Shown here: one piece after another, positions 1 to 6,618 of the stretch
Layout of the letters: each line of letters opens with the position of its first letter
How positions within the stretch are numbered: the first letter of the stretch is position 1
Assembly: GCA_034435395.1 (NCBI GenBank)
Contig: DAOTXK010000077.1
Coordinates: forward strand, 1 to 12,779
Source: DAOTXK01 sp034435395
GTDB lineage: Bacteria > Chloroflexota > Anaerolineae > Aggregatilineales > Ch27
Direction of reading: 5' to 3'
Length of the DNA: 12,779 nucleotides
Notes under the pieces: generated by a model
What the model was told of the DNA's origin: nothing
The model's database searches: none
Seen by the model: only the letters and a program-made list of their open reading frames with translations
Program-made: the position numbers and the translations under genes

Positions 1-2
1 GA

Positions 3-335
3 CATGCGCTGGCCACCGTGCTGCCGGATCGCCGGGCGCTGCTGGTGGCCAGCTCGGACCTCTCACACTTTTATTCGCAGCAGGTCGCCAACGAACTGGA
101 CAAAACCATCCTGGACCGCGTGGCGGCCTTTGACCCGGAAGGCATCTTTGCAGCAGAAAAAGCGCAGGAGGGGTTTGCCTGCGGGCGAGGGGCGATTGGG
201 GCGGTGATGTGGGCGGCCCGCGACCTGGGTGCCGATGCGGCGGCAGTGCTCCATTACGCCACCTCCGGCGACGTCACCGGCGACTATTCGCAGGTGGTCG
301 GTTACGGTGCGGGCGTGTTTTACCAGCGGGCGTAG
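3..335 (+). CDS. amrB: AmmeMemoRadiSam system protein B (Memo family), 3' part
   Basis: This is the C-terminal part of a Memo-family protein; the gene begins before the window, and about 110 codons are open in frame from base 3 to the TAG at 333-335. Three family signatures are visible: ASSDLSHF, the block EGFACGRGAIGAVMWAAR, and HYATSGDVTGDYSQVVGYG close to the end. Memo proteins resemble non-haem-iron class III dioxygenases, and in prokaryotes they usually sit with an AMMECR1-domain protein and a radical SAM enzyme (the AmmeMemoRadiSam set), whose biochemical role is unsettled. The partners are not in the window and would have to lie upstream. The gene ends 26 bases before the 3' end of the convergent VOC gene, with no clear terminator between them. 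Family assignment is firm; function is not known. Confidence 0.88.
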   Translation, partial: HALATVLPDRRALLVASSDLSHFYSQQVANELDKTILDRVAAFDPEGIFAAEKAQEGFACGRGAIGAVMWAARDLGADAAAVLHYATSGDVTGDYSQVVGYGAGVFYQRA

Positions 336-361
336 GGGCCAGGGACTCTCGCCCTGCCCCG

Positions 362-742
362 TTAATCCAGCCAATACTCAAGCTGGATGTTGTCAGGATC
401 GCGGAAGGCCACATACAGATTGCCGCTGGGGGCAAAGGTTTCGACGCCCTTGGTATCCACGCCGGCCGCGATGAGTCTGTCGGCCAGCGAGCGGAGCGCC
501 GCCTCACTCGGCGCAACAAAGGCCAGGTGATCCAGCCCCACCCGGAATTCACTGAAGCGATCGCCGGGCGGGACTTGCTGATGCGTGATGACCCAGATCG
601 ACACCCCGCCTACGGCAAAATAAAAGTAGCTGCCGGGTTCATGCCCCTTGATCTCGAACCCCAACAGATCGCCATAAAAAGCTCTGGACCGCTCAACGTC
701 GGTGACGGTTAAGATGATGTGACTCAAACCGGGCGTTTCCAT
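362..742 (-). CDS. VOC (glyoxalase/bleomycin-resistance/dioxygenase fold) protein
   Basis: A 126-residue single-domain vicinal-oxygen-chelate protein with the two beta-alpha-beta-beta-beta halves expected of the fold: residues 5-55 (LSHIILTVTDVERSRAFYGD) and 68-126 (GLDHLAFVAP, then NIQLEYW at the end). Likely metal ligands are H8, H72 and E122; these match the usual His/His/Glu pattern. The family includes glyoxalase I, FosA-type thiol transferases and extradiol dioxygenases; nothing here selects one, so no substrate is given. The start is supported by AAAGGAG (CTCCT on the plus strand at 750-754) seven bases before the ATG. It is transcribed alone, away from the osmC-like gene, from a strong promoter at 804-832 that contains a palindromic operator candidate, so regulated expression (stress or DNA damage) is likely. 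Confidence 0.85.
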   Translation of the reverse strand: METPGLSHIILTVTDVERSRAFYGDLLGFEIKGHEPGSYFYFAVGGVSIWVITHQQVPPGDRFSEFRVGLDHLAFVAPSEAALRSLADRLIAAGVDTKGVETFAPSGNLYVAFRDPDNIQLEYWLD

Positions 743-803
743 GGGGAAGCTCCTTTCCTGGGATTTGTCTCCCCTGACGGTGCCATCTCCGCGGCATACC
801 TTA

Positions 804-832
804 ATTGTAGAACATCAGTTCTAACAAGTCAA
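804..832 (-). promoter_or_regulatory. Sigma70-type promoter of the VOC gene
   Basis: Read on the minus strand, TTGACT (832-827) and TACAAT (809-804) are separated by exactly 17 bases. Each hexamer matches five of six consensus positions. The start of transcription would fall near 797, giving a leader of about 55 bases before the VOC ATG. It is the best-formed promoter I see in the window. Confidence 0.7.
808..823. promoter_or_regulatory. Palindromic operator candidate (GAAC-N4-GTTC, SOS-box-like)
   Basis: TAGAAC-ATCA-GTTCTA is a perfect 6+6 inverted repeat with a 4-base centre. It lies within the spacer of the VOC promoter and runs two bases into the -10 hexamer, where a repressor would block RNA polymerase. 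The core GAAC-N4-GTTC equals the core of the LexA box of Gram-positive bacteria. Other dyad-binding repressors (MarR, TetR or HxlR types) could use such a site, and no regulator gene lies next to it. Confidence 0.5.
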
Positions 833-902
833 GGAAAACGTGTTCACATAAAAGTTGTGTTAGAGTCGGCAGACAGCAGCGGGCAGGGCCGCCAAATCGT
901 GT

Positions 903-908
903 TACAAT
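903..908 (+). promoter_or_regulatory. Possible -10 element for the osmC-msrB operon
   Basis: TACAAT stands about 50 bases before the osmC-like start, followed by an A-run. The -35 position at 17-base spacing is CGGGCA, only a three-of-six match, so an activator may be needed or the call may be wrong. The surrounding 839-914 holds two near copies of CGTGTT-N3-ATAAAA-like sequence (839-853 and 898-912). Confidence 0.35.
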
Positions 909-958
909 AAAAAAGCTGCGGATTAGAGAAATTATGCAGGCCACAAAGGAGATAAAAA

Positions 959-1387
959 GTGACCGTTCGTTCCGCCAGCGCGGTGTGGGAAGGCAGCCTC
1001 CGCGACGGCAAAGGCAGCATGAGACTCAGCAGTGGCACGTTCGAAGGGCGGTATTCCTTCTCTTCGCGCTTTGAAGAAGGCACGGGCACCAACCCGGAGG
1101 AATTGATCGGCGCGGCGCATGCGGGCTGTTTTTCGATGGCTCTCAGCGCCGGCCTGGGACGGGCCGGTTATACACCCCGGCGCATCGAAACGACCGCCCG
1201 CGTCACCCTGGAGAAAGTCGGCGCAGGCCACCGGATCACCGCCATCGAGCTGACGACCGAGGCCGACGTGCCAGGCGTTGACGAAGCCACCTTCCAGCAA
1301 CAGGCCCAGGCCGCCAAGGCCGGCTGCCCGGTCTCTCAGGCACTGGCCGGGGTGGAAATCAGACTGGTCGCCCGGCTGGTCGTCTAG
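959..1387 (+). CDS. OsmC/Ohr-family peroxiredoxin-like protein
   Basis: A 142-residue OsmC-family protein of the OsmC (rather than Ohr) subtype, judged from the GTNPEELIGAAHAGCFSMAL block. Members reduce organic hydroperoxides in the cytoplasm with a pair of cysteines. Both are present: C57 in HAGCFSMAL and C123 in AKAGCPVSQAL, and E48 of the NPEEL motif is also in place. The start is GTG at 959, supported by AAAGGAG at 945-951 with a 7-base spacer and by the family N-terminus (WEGSLRDGKG). The msrB gene begins about 30 bases downstream on the same strand, so the two are probably co-transcribed: one removes peroxides, the other repairs the methionine damage they cause. Length is normal for the family. 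Whether it is named osmC or a paralogue cannot be decided here. Confidence 0.9.
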   Translation: MTVRSASAVWEGSLRDGKGSMRLSSGTFEGRYSFSSRFEEGTGTNPEELIGAAHAGCFSMALSAGLGRAGYTPRRIETTARVTLEKVGAGHRITAIELTTEADVPGVDEATFQQQAQAAKAGCPVSQALAGVEIRLVARLVV

Positions 1388-1417
1388 CGCGACCGGGTTA
1401 TGGATGGAGGCCCCATG

Positions 1418-1825
1418 ATGACCGAGCCGATCACCAAGTCCGACGAGCAGTGGCGCAGGGAACTGACGCCGGAGCAGTATCGGGTGCTCCGCCAGAAAGG
1501 CACCGAGCGCCCCTTCACCGGAGAATACGTGCACCACAAAGCGGATGGCACGTACTGCTGCGCGGCCTGCGGGCAGCCGTTGTTCTCGTCCGCCGCCAAG
1601 TTCGAGTCGGGCACTGGCTGGCCCAGCTTTTGGGACGTGATCGACCAGGGTTACGTCGCCCTCAAAGATGACCACAGCCACTTCATGCACCGCACGGAAG
1701 TCGTCTGCGGTCGCTGCGGCGGCCACCTGGGCCATGTATTTGACGACGGGCCGCGCGACAAAACCGGCCTGCGCTACTGCATCAACTCCGTGTCGCTTTC
1801 CTTCCAGCCTGAGGACCCGGCATAG
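1418..1825 (+). CDS. msrB: Peptide-methionine (R)-S-oxide reductase MsrB
   Basis: MsrB reduces the R-epimer of methionine sulfoxide in proteins, using thioredoxin as electron donor. The 135-residue protein matches the single-domain family from end to end: ELTPEQYRVLRQKGTERPFTGEY near the start (residues 15-37), two CxxC zinc pairs (C48/C51 in CAACGQ, C97/C100 in CGRCGGHLGHVF), KFESGTGWPSF at 61-71, and the catalytic cysteine C121 in RYCINS. A neighbouring C47 makes a CC pair, a small departure. ATG codons at 1400, 1415 and 1418 are all in frame; 1418 is preferred because GGAGG (1406-1410) lies 7 bases before it. It follows the osmC-like gene as the second member of an oxidative-stress operon. 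It is not fused to MsrA, and no MsrA is present in the window. Confidence 0.95.
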   Translation: MTEPITKSDEQWRRELTPEQYRVLRQKGTERPFTGEYVHHKADGTYCCAACGQPLFSSAAKFESGTGWPSFWDVIDQGYVALKDDHSHFMHRTEVVCGRCGGHLGHVFDDGPRDKTGLRYCINSVSLSFQPEDPA

Positions 1826-1855
1826 CCACCCATCCGCCGCAAACAGGCCAACGGA

Positions 1856-1865
1856 TAGTATACTA
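1856..1865 (+). promoter_or_regulatory. TAGTATACTA palindrome, possible -10 of the priA promoter
   Basis: A perfect 10-base palindrome containing TATACT (1859-1864), a good -10 hexamer in a GC-rich background, 65 bases before priA. The -35 position (GCCGCA at 17-base spacing) is poor. Because the element is symmetric it could also be a protein-binding site. Closely similar AGTATAC sequences occur in two other intergenic regions of the window (6589-6595, 11113-11119). Confidence 0.35.
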
Positions 1866-1868
1866 AAA

Positions 1869-1892
1869 GCGGGGTGACGATCCTCACCCCGT
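1869..1892 (+). other. Stem-loop between msrB and priA
   Basis: GGGGTGA (1871-1877) pairs perfectly with TCACCCC (1884-1890) across the 6-base loop CGATCC; one further C-G pair and a G-T pair extend the stem to nine. No T-run follows, so it is not a typical intrinsic terminator. It would lie at the very 5' end of a priA transcript begun from the TATACT element, or at the 3' end of the osmC-msrB message. Confidence 0.5.
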
Positions 1893-1928
1893 CAGACTTT
1901 ACCCGTCAGGAAGTCGGTCAGCCATCCC

Positions 1929-4928
1929 ATGTTGTATGCGGTCGTGGCCGTCAACCGGCCGGTGCGCACAGGGTTCCATTACGAAATCCCTCCCGGGCTG
2001 GCGGGCAGGCTCCAACCCGGCCACCTGGTGCGGGTGTCCTTTGGCACCGCCGAAGAGCCGGGCATCGTTCTGGAACTAACGCCCGACAGCCCGGTCGAGC
2101 GGACCAAGCCAGTGCTGGAGCTTCTTGACCCGCTGCCGGTGTTGGGGCCCGTCCATATCGCAGTGGCGCGCTGGCTCAGCGAGGCGACGCTGGCCCCGCT
2201 GGGGGCGTGTCTGTGGATGTTCCTGCCGCCCGGCATCGCCGGCCATTCCGACGTGCAGATCAGCCTGACGGAAGAAGGTTTTCAGGCGGCGCGCCAGCCC
2301 TCCGATCACACGGCGCAGGAGAACGCACCAGAGGAAGATGCCGGGCAGTTGCTCAGCCTCCTGGTCCGGCGCGGACCGTTGCGCGGCGGGCAGCTTAACC
2401 ACGCCATGCGCGGCAAGGACTGGGACCGGGCCGCCCGATCGCTGGAAGCGCGCGGCCTGGTCCGGCGGGAAGCCGTGCTTTCCCCGCCGAGCGTGCGGCC
2501 GCATAAGGTGCGGGTCGCCCGGCTGGCGATCCCCACTGAACGGATCGAAGCCATCGCCCCCCGCCTGGGCCGGGAAAGCCGCCGCGACAACGTGCTGGAG
2601 GTGCTGCTGGCCTCTCCTGACGCGCACCCGACGGTCGGCAGCGTGTGCCGGGCGGCGGGCTGCACTGAGACCGTGGTCAAAGGCATGGTTAAAGCCGGGG
2701 ACCTGATCTTCTCCCCCAGGAAACGCTGGTTGGAACTGACCGCGCCCACCGAGCAGGTTCGGGCGCAGATCGAAGCGGGCGACTTCGACCACGCCCCCCG
2801 GCAAAAAGAAGCGCTCATGTCACTGGTCGAGGCTGGGGGCGTCCTGCCGGCCAGCGCGTTATCCAACCCCGCCCGCGCCGCCCTGGAGAAAAGCGGCCTG
2901 ATTCGCCGCGAGGAACAGCCTCCCACCGTGGCCCTCGCCCCGCGTTACCGGCGCGCCGACGGCTCGCCGGATCATGACGCCCTCACCGCCCGCCTGATCG
3001 AACTGCGCGGCGGCGAGAAAGCGCTCAGCGTTCTCCGCCTGCTGGCCCGCGAAGGGGACGCCATCCAGGTCAACTGGATATACGCCCAGACCGACGCCGA
3101 CCTGAACCTGTTGCGCGATCTGGCCGCGGATGGCCTGATCCTGCTGGGGGAGGACGAAGCCTGGCGCGATCCACTGGCCGAGCGGGACTTCGCCCCCACC
3201 GTCGCCCCGGCCTTCACGCCAGACCAGAATGCCGCCTGGGAGCGCATCCGCGCCCACCTGGACGCCCTCACCTGGCGCGAGACCTCGCCGCCCCCAGACG
3301 CGCCCCACGTCTTCCTGCTCCACGGCGTGACCGGCTCCGGCAAAACCGAGGTTTACCTGCGGGCCGTGGAACATGCCCTGGCCCATGGACGGAGTGCCAT
3401 CATCCTGGTGCCGGAGATCGCGCTCACTCCGCAGACGGTGAGCCGCGTGGCCGCCCGTTTTCCCGGCCAGGTGGCCGTTGTCCACAGCGATCTGTCGCCC
3501 GGCGAACGTTTTGACGCCTGGCGCCGCGCCCGGGCCGGGGAGCTGCCCGTCATCGTGGGGACGCGCGCGGCGCTGTTCACGCCGCTGCCGGACCTGGGCC
3601 TGGTCGTCCTCGACGAAGAACACGATCACAGCTTCAAACAGTCGCCGCCGTTCCCACCCCCCTACTACCACGCCCGCGATGTCGCCATCGAGCTGACCCG
3701 CCGCAGTCACGGGATCACCATCCTGGGCAGCGCGACCCCGTCCATCGAAAGCGTGCACGCGGCCCAACGCGGCCTTTATCAGCGGATTGTGTTGCCGGTC
3801 CGCGTAGCCGGGCACCAGGGGGACCTGCTCCAGCCAGGCGAAGACGACGACGCCCCGGCGCTCTACTATCCCCGCCACCCCGACCAGGCGTTGACGGTGG
3901 CGCTGCCGCCCGTCGAAATTATAGACATGCGGGCCGAACTCCAAGCGGGCAACATCTCCATGTTCAGCCGGGCGCTACAGTCAGCGCTGGCCGACGTCCT
4001 CCAACGGGGCGAACAGGCCATCCTGTTCCTCAACCGGCGGGGCACGGCCAGTTATGTCTTCTGCCGAGATTGCGGTTATGTCGTCCAGTGCCCCCGCTGC
4101 GACATGCCGCTCACCTATCATGAGCCAGAGTACACCCTGCGCTGCCACCACTGTGGCTATCGCCAGCAGCCCGTGTACCGCTGTCCGATCTGCGACAGCC
4201 GTCGTATCAAACACTTCGGCGCTGGCACGGAAACGGTGCAGGCCGAGCTGGGCCGTCTGTTCCCGGAAGGCCGCTCGATCCGCTGGGATCGCGATACGGC
4301 CAGCCATCACCGCGAGCACGACGCCATCCTGACCCGCTTCGCCAGCCGTGACGCCGACGTGCTGATCGGCACGCAGATGATCGCCAAAGGGCTGGACCTG
4401 CCCGGCGTGACTCTGGTCGGCGTGTTGAACGCGGATGTGGGTCTGGCCCTGCCGGACTTCCGCGCCGGAGAGCGCACGTTTCAGTTGCTGACGCAGGTCA
4501 TCGGGCGGGCCGGGCGGGGCCGCCAGCCCGGTCTCGGCATCATTCAGACCTACCAGCCGGACCACCCGGCCATCCAGGCAGCGGCCAGCCACGATTATGC
4601 CGCCTTCTACCGGCGCGAGATCAGCCAGCGCCGCGAGTTGGGGTATCCCCCTTTCCGCCGGCTGGCCCGCCTGCTGATCCGGCACCGCAGCGCCCCCCAC
4701 GCTCAGCGCGAAGCCGAACGCGCGGCGAGCCTGATCCGGGCGCGCATCCACGAATTGAAGCTGGACGGCACGACCATCATCGGCCCCGCGCCGTGTTTTT
4801 TCGGCAAGCTGGAGGGCTACTATCGCTGGCATGTGCTGGTCCGCTCGCCAGACCCAGCCGCGCCCTTCCAGGGCATGGACCTCGCCCAGGGCTGGTACCT
4901 GGACATGGACCCGCTGGATGTGCTGTGA
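1929..4928 (+). CDS. priA: Primosomal replication-restart helicase PriA
   Basis: PriA is a superfamily 2, 3'-to-5' DNA helicase that recognises stalled forks and reloads the replicative helicase. The N-terminal 3'-end-binding domain spans residues 1-105 (family pattern YAVVAVNRPV, then FHYEIPPGL). The helicase core begins near 430: Walker A GVTGSGKT 466-473, DEEH 562-565, GSATPS 600-605, GTQMIAKGLD 814-823 and QVIGRAGRG 857-865. Eight zinc cysteines (C712, 715, 721, 724, 739, 742, 752, 755) keep exactly the spacing of E. coli PriA. At 999 residues it is far longer than E. coli PriA (about 730). The excess lies mostly between 120 and 430, where about four winged-helix-like units follow each other, plus an acidic insert near 630-655. 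The start fits the family N-terminus, though no good Shine-Dalgarno precedes it. It ends 9 bases from the convergent glycosyltransferase gene. Confidence 0.96.
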   Translation: MLYAVVAVNRPVRTGFHYEIPPGLAGRLQPGHLVRVSFGTAEEPGIVLELTPDSPVERTKPVLELLDPLPVLGPVHIAVARWLSEATLAPLGACLWMFLPPGIAGHSDVQISLTEEGFQAARQPSDHTAQENAPEEDAGQLLSLLVRRGPLRGGQLNHAMRGKDWDRAARSLEARGLVRREAVLSPPSVRPHKVRVARLAIPTERIEAIAPRLGRESRRDNVLEVLLASPDAHPTVGSVCRAAGCTETVVKGMVKAGDLIFSPRKRWLELTAPTEQVRAQIEAGDFDHAPRQKEALMSLVEAGGVLPASALSNPARAALEKSGLIRREEQPPTVALAPRYRRADGSPDHDALTARLIELRGGEKALSVLRLLAREGDAIQVNWIYAQTDADLNLLRDLAADGLILLGEDEAWRDPLAERDFAPTVAPAFTPDQNAAWERIRAHLDALTWRETSPPPDAPHVFLLHGVTGSGKTEVYLRAVEHALAHGRSAIILVPEIALTPQTVSRVAARFPGQVAVVHSDLSPGERFDAWRRARAGELPVIVGTRAALFTPLPDLGLVVLDEEHDHSFKQSPPFPPPYYHARDVAIELTRRSHGITILGSATPSIESVHAAQRGLYQRIVLPVRVAGHQGDLLQPGEDDDAPALYYPRHPDQALTVALPPVEIIDMRAELQAGNISMFSRALQSALADVLQRGEQAILFLNRRGTASYVFCRDCGYVVQCPRCDMPLTYHEPEYTLRCHHCGYRQQPVYRCPICDSRRIKHFGAGTETVQAELGRLFPEGRSIRWDRDTASHHREHDAILTRFASRDADVLIGTQMIAKGLDLPGVTLVGVLNADVGLALPDFRAGERTFQLLTQVIGRAGRGRQPGLGIIQTYQPDHPAIQAAASHDYAAFYRREISQRRELGYPPFRRLARLLIRHRSAPHAQREAERAASLIRARIHELKLDGTTIIGPAPCFFGKLEGYYRWHVLVRSPDPAAPFQGMDLAQGWYLDMDPLDVL
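2337..3173 (+). other. Row of winged-helix-like units within PriA
   Basis: Four segments share the pattern helix - helix - basic or hydrophobic beta wing: residues about 137-200 (QLLSLLVRRGPLRGGQLN, then LVRRE), 219-270 (VLEVLLASPDAHPTVGSV), 290-337 (ALMSLVEAGGVLPASAL, then LIRREE) and 361-415 (VLRLLAREGDAIQ, then LILLGED). E. coli PriA has one winged-helix domain at this place. The units are assigned by eye from spacing and hydrophobic pattern, not by a profile search. Confidence 0.5.
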
Positions 4929-4937
4929 ACCGCCCTT

Positions 4938-6548
4938 TTATGGCGTGATGGCATAGATGCGCTCCGGCGAACCGTCAATGGTCGCCGCCAGCGACAGGCG
5001 GGGATGAACCGCCGATCCCTCGTAAATGCCGCTTAACGCCTGGCGCGGCACCGGCAGCAGGATATGCGTCACGCCGTAGCGGTCGGCCACATCCAGAATC
5101 ACGTCCAGATCATCCTGGGGAACCATGACCGCGCGGTAGCCGAACAGGTACTGGATGCTCCAGGGATCGCGCGTCATCAGGATCAGCTCGCCCTCCATGC
5201 CCGCCTGGAGCTCGTCCAGCGCCTGGCCGACGGGGGCCAGCGCCTGGGCATAGCCGTCGTTCAGCGCGAAATCCGCCCGCACTTCGTCATAGGTGTGGGG
5301 GATAATGGCCAGCACCGCCAGCAGCGTCACGATCCACAAGGCGCGCCGGGAGCGGACGTAGTGTTCCACAGCCCCAGCGCCCAACACCAGCAGGAACGGC
5401 AGCACCCCCAGATAGGCTTTTTTGAAACTGCCCGCCTGGCTCAGGAAAGGCGTCACCACGCCGTAAAACAGCCACGCCCCCGCCAGGAACAGCAGCGCGG
5501 GCATGACCGGCCAGAACAGCGCATGGACCAGCGAATCGGCCCTCGAGGGCTGGTTCCCCTCCCCCGGTCGCCCGGTCATCCACCCCCGCAGACCGGTGAG
5601 CAACGCCAAGCCGATGGCCACGCTGAAAAACTCCCCGGCCAGCACGACCATCAGTTTGAGGCTGGCCGTCAGCTCAAATATCCACTTGGCGACGATGTGG
5701 GGCAGCCCCCAGGCCAGATAACGCGCCAGCGTGATTTCGGTGCCGTAGGTGTAAAACTCCTCGTGATCCCGCACGAAGGCCGCCCGCGCCACGCTGCCCG
5801 GCCAGGGAGTCCCCAGTGTCGCCTGGTTCCGCGCCACCCAGGGCGCGAGGAGGAGGCCCATCATCAGCAGGAACCCGGCATAATGCCACCATCGCGCCCC
5901 TCCCCGGCCCCGCCACGCGAACAGGACGGCGCTTGCCAGCAGCGTGGGCAGCAGGAGCAGGCCATCGTTGCGGGTCAGGACGGTCAGGCCCGCGAACGCC
6001 CCGCTGACCCACAACCAGCGCCCGTTCTCCGCCAGGCCGAGTCCCATCGCCGCCAGCGCCACCAAAACAAACACGCCGAAAGGCGTCGTTGTATCGGTGT
6101 GCAGCGAGGAGAGAAACAACCAGGGAATAAAAGCCGTCCCCAGACCGACCAGGACCTGCCCCGGCACGGACAGCCCTGCCCGCCGCGCGAACCAGGCGGC
6201 CAGACCGGCCTGGGCGGCCCCCAACAGCGCGAAAGGTCCCAGCGCCGCCGGCACGGACTCGCCCCCCGCTGCCAGGCCGCCCGCCACCAGCACCCCGGTC
6301 AGCGGCATCCAGTGGTCAATCGGATGGGTGACGGCGGGAGGATTATTGGCGAAATGCCAGATATAGTCGATCACCAGGCCGCGCCCCTGGTAAATATTCC
6401 GGCCCAGCAGGTAGTAGTGCGTGGGGTCCCACAGGCCGGGATGGTGAGCGGCGGCGGCCAGGAGCAGGCGCGGCAACAGGGCAACGCCTGACACCAGCGC
6501 GACAGGCACCCAGGTCTGTTGCAGCCAGCCGGCGACACGGTTGATCAT
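4938..6548 (-). CDS. GT-C fold membrane glycosyltransferase (PMT/ArnT-like)
   Basis: A 536-residue polytopic membrane protein. About ten hydrophobic segments lie between residues 14 and 415, and a soluble C-terminal tail of about 100 residues follows (LDELQAGMEGELILMTRDP onward), probably outside the membrane. The first extracytoplasmic loop holds D41 (GLWDPTHYYLLGRN), the place where GT-C enzymes keep the catalytic acid. H75 and W80 (HPIDHWMPL) and the LTRNDGLLLLP motif (191-201) are typical of the ArnT/PMT_2 group. Such enzymes move a sugar from a polyprenyl-phosphate donor to lipid, glycan or protein on the outer face; the acceptor is unknown. An open frame runs up to 6644, but the ATG at 6548 starts a normal membrane protein N-terminus. 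No Shine-Dalgarno is evident. It diverges from another GT-C gene and converges on priA. Confidence 0.75.
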   Translation of the reverse strand: MINRVAGWLQQTWVPVALVSGVALLPRLLLAAAAHHPGLWDPTHYYLLGRNIYQGRGLVIDYIWHFANNPPAVTHPIDHWMPLTGVLVAGGLAAGGESVPAALGPFALLGAAQAGLAAWFARRAGLSVPGQVLVGLGTAFIPWLFLSSLHTDTTTPFGVFVLVALAAMGLGLAENGRWLWVSGAFAGLTVLTRNDGLLLLPTLLASAVLFAWRGRGGARWWHYAGFLLMMGLLLAPWVARNQATLGTPWPGSVARAAFVRDHEEFYTYGTEITLARYLAWGLPHIVAKWIFELTASLKLMVVLAGEFFSVAIGLALLTGLRGWMTGRPGEGNQPSRADSLVHALFWPVMPALLFLAGAWLFYGVVTPFLSQAGSFKKAYLGVLPFLLVLGAGAVEHYVRSRRALWIVTLLAVLAIIPHTYDEVRADFALNDGYAQALAPVGQALDELQAGMEGELILMTRDPWSIQYLFGYRAVMVPQDDLDVILDVADRYGVTHILLPVPRQALSGIYEGSAVHPRLSLAATIDGSPERIYAITP

Positions 6549-6550
6549 GG

Positions 6551-6579
6551 TTGTTGGACAGCCCCAAGTCAGGTATAAA
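6551..6579 (+). promoter_or_regulatory. Promoter candidate for the rightward GT-C gene
   Basis: TTGTTG (6551-6556) and TATAAA (6574-6579) lie 17 bases apart, about 40 bases before the ATG at 6619. On the opposite strand TATACT (6594-6589) could act as the -10 of the leftward gene, but its -35 is poor. The two genes would then share one 70-base divergent control region. Confidence 0.4.
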
Positions 6580-6618
6580 CGCCGCGCGAGTATACCATCA
6601 AAAGAAGTCCGTCCGCAT

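Noticed and set aside
932..1735. Minus-strand open frame of 267 codons across the osmC and msrB genes
   Set aside because: It spans two well-supported genes and their Shine-Dalgarno sites, and shows no family pattern.
2859..3944. Minus-strand open frame of 361 codons within priA
   Set aside because: It is antisense to conserved helicase motifs and has a low-complexity Gly/Arg/Gln composition.
3981..4832. Minus-strand open frame of 283 codons within priA
   Set aside because: Antisense to the zinc-binding and motif V/VI parts of PriA; no domain seen.
5064..6491. Long open frame (475 codons) on the plus strand opposite the leftward GT-C gene
   Set aside because: It is rich in Gln, Arg, His and Pro with no domain pattern, and lies opposite a convincing membrane protein; GC-rich DNA keeps such antisense frames open.
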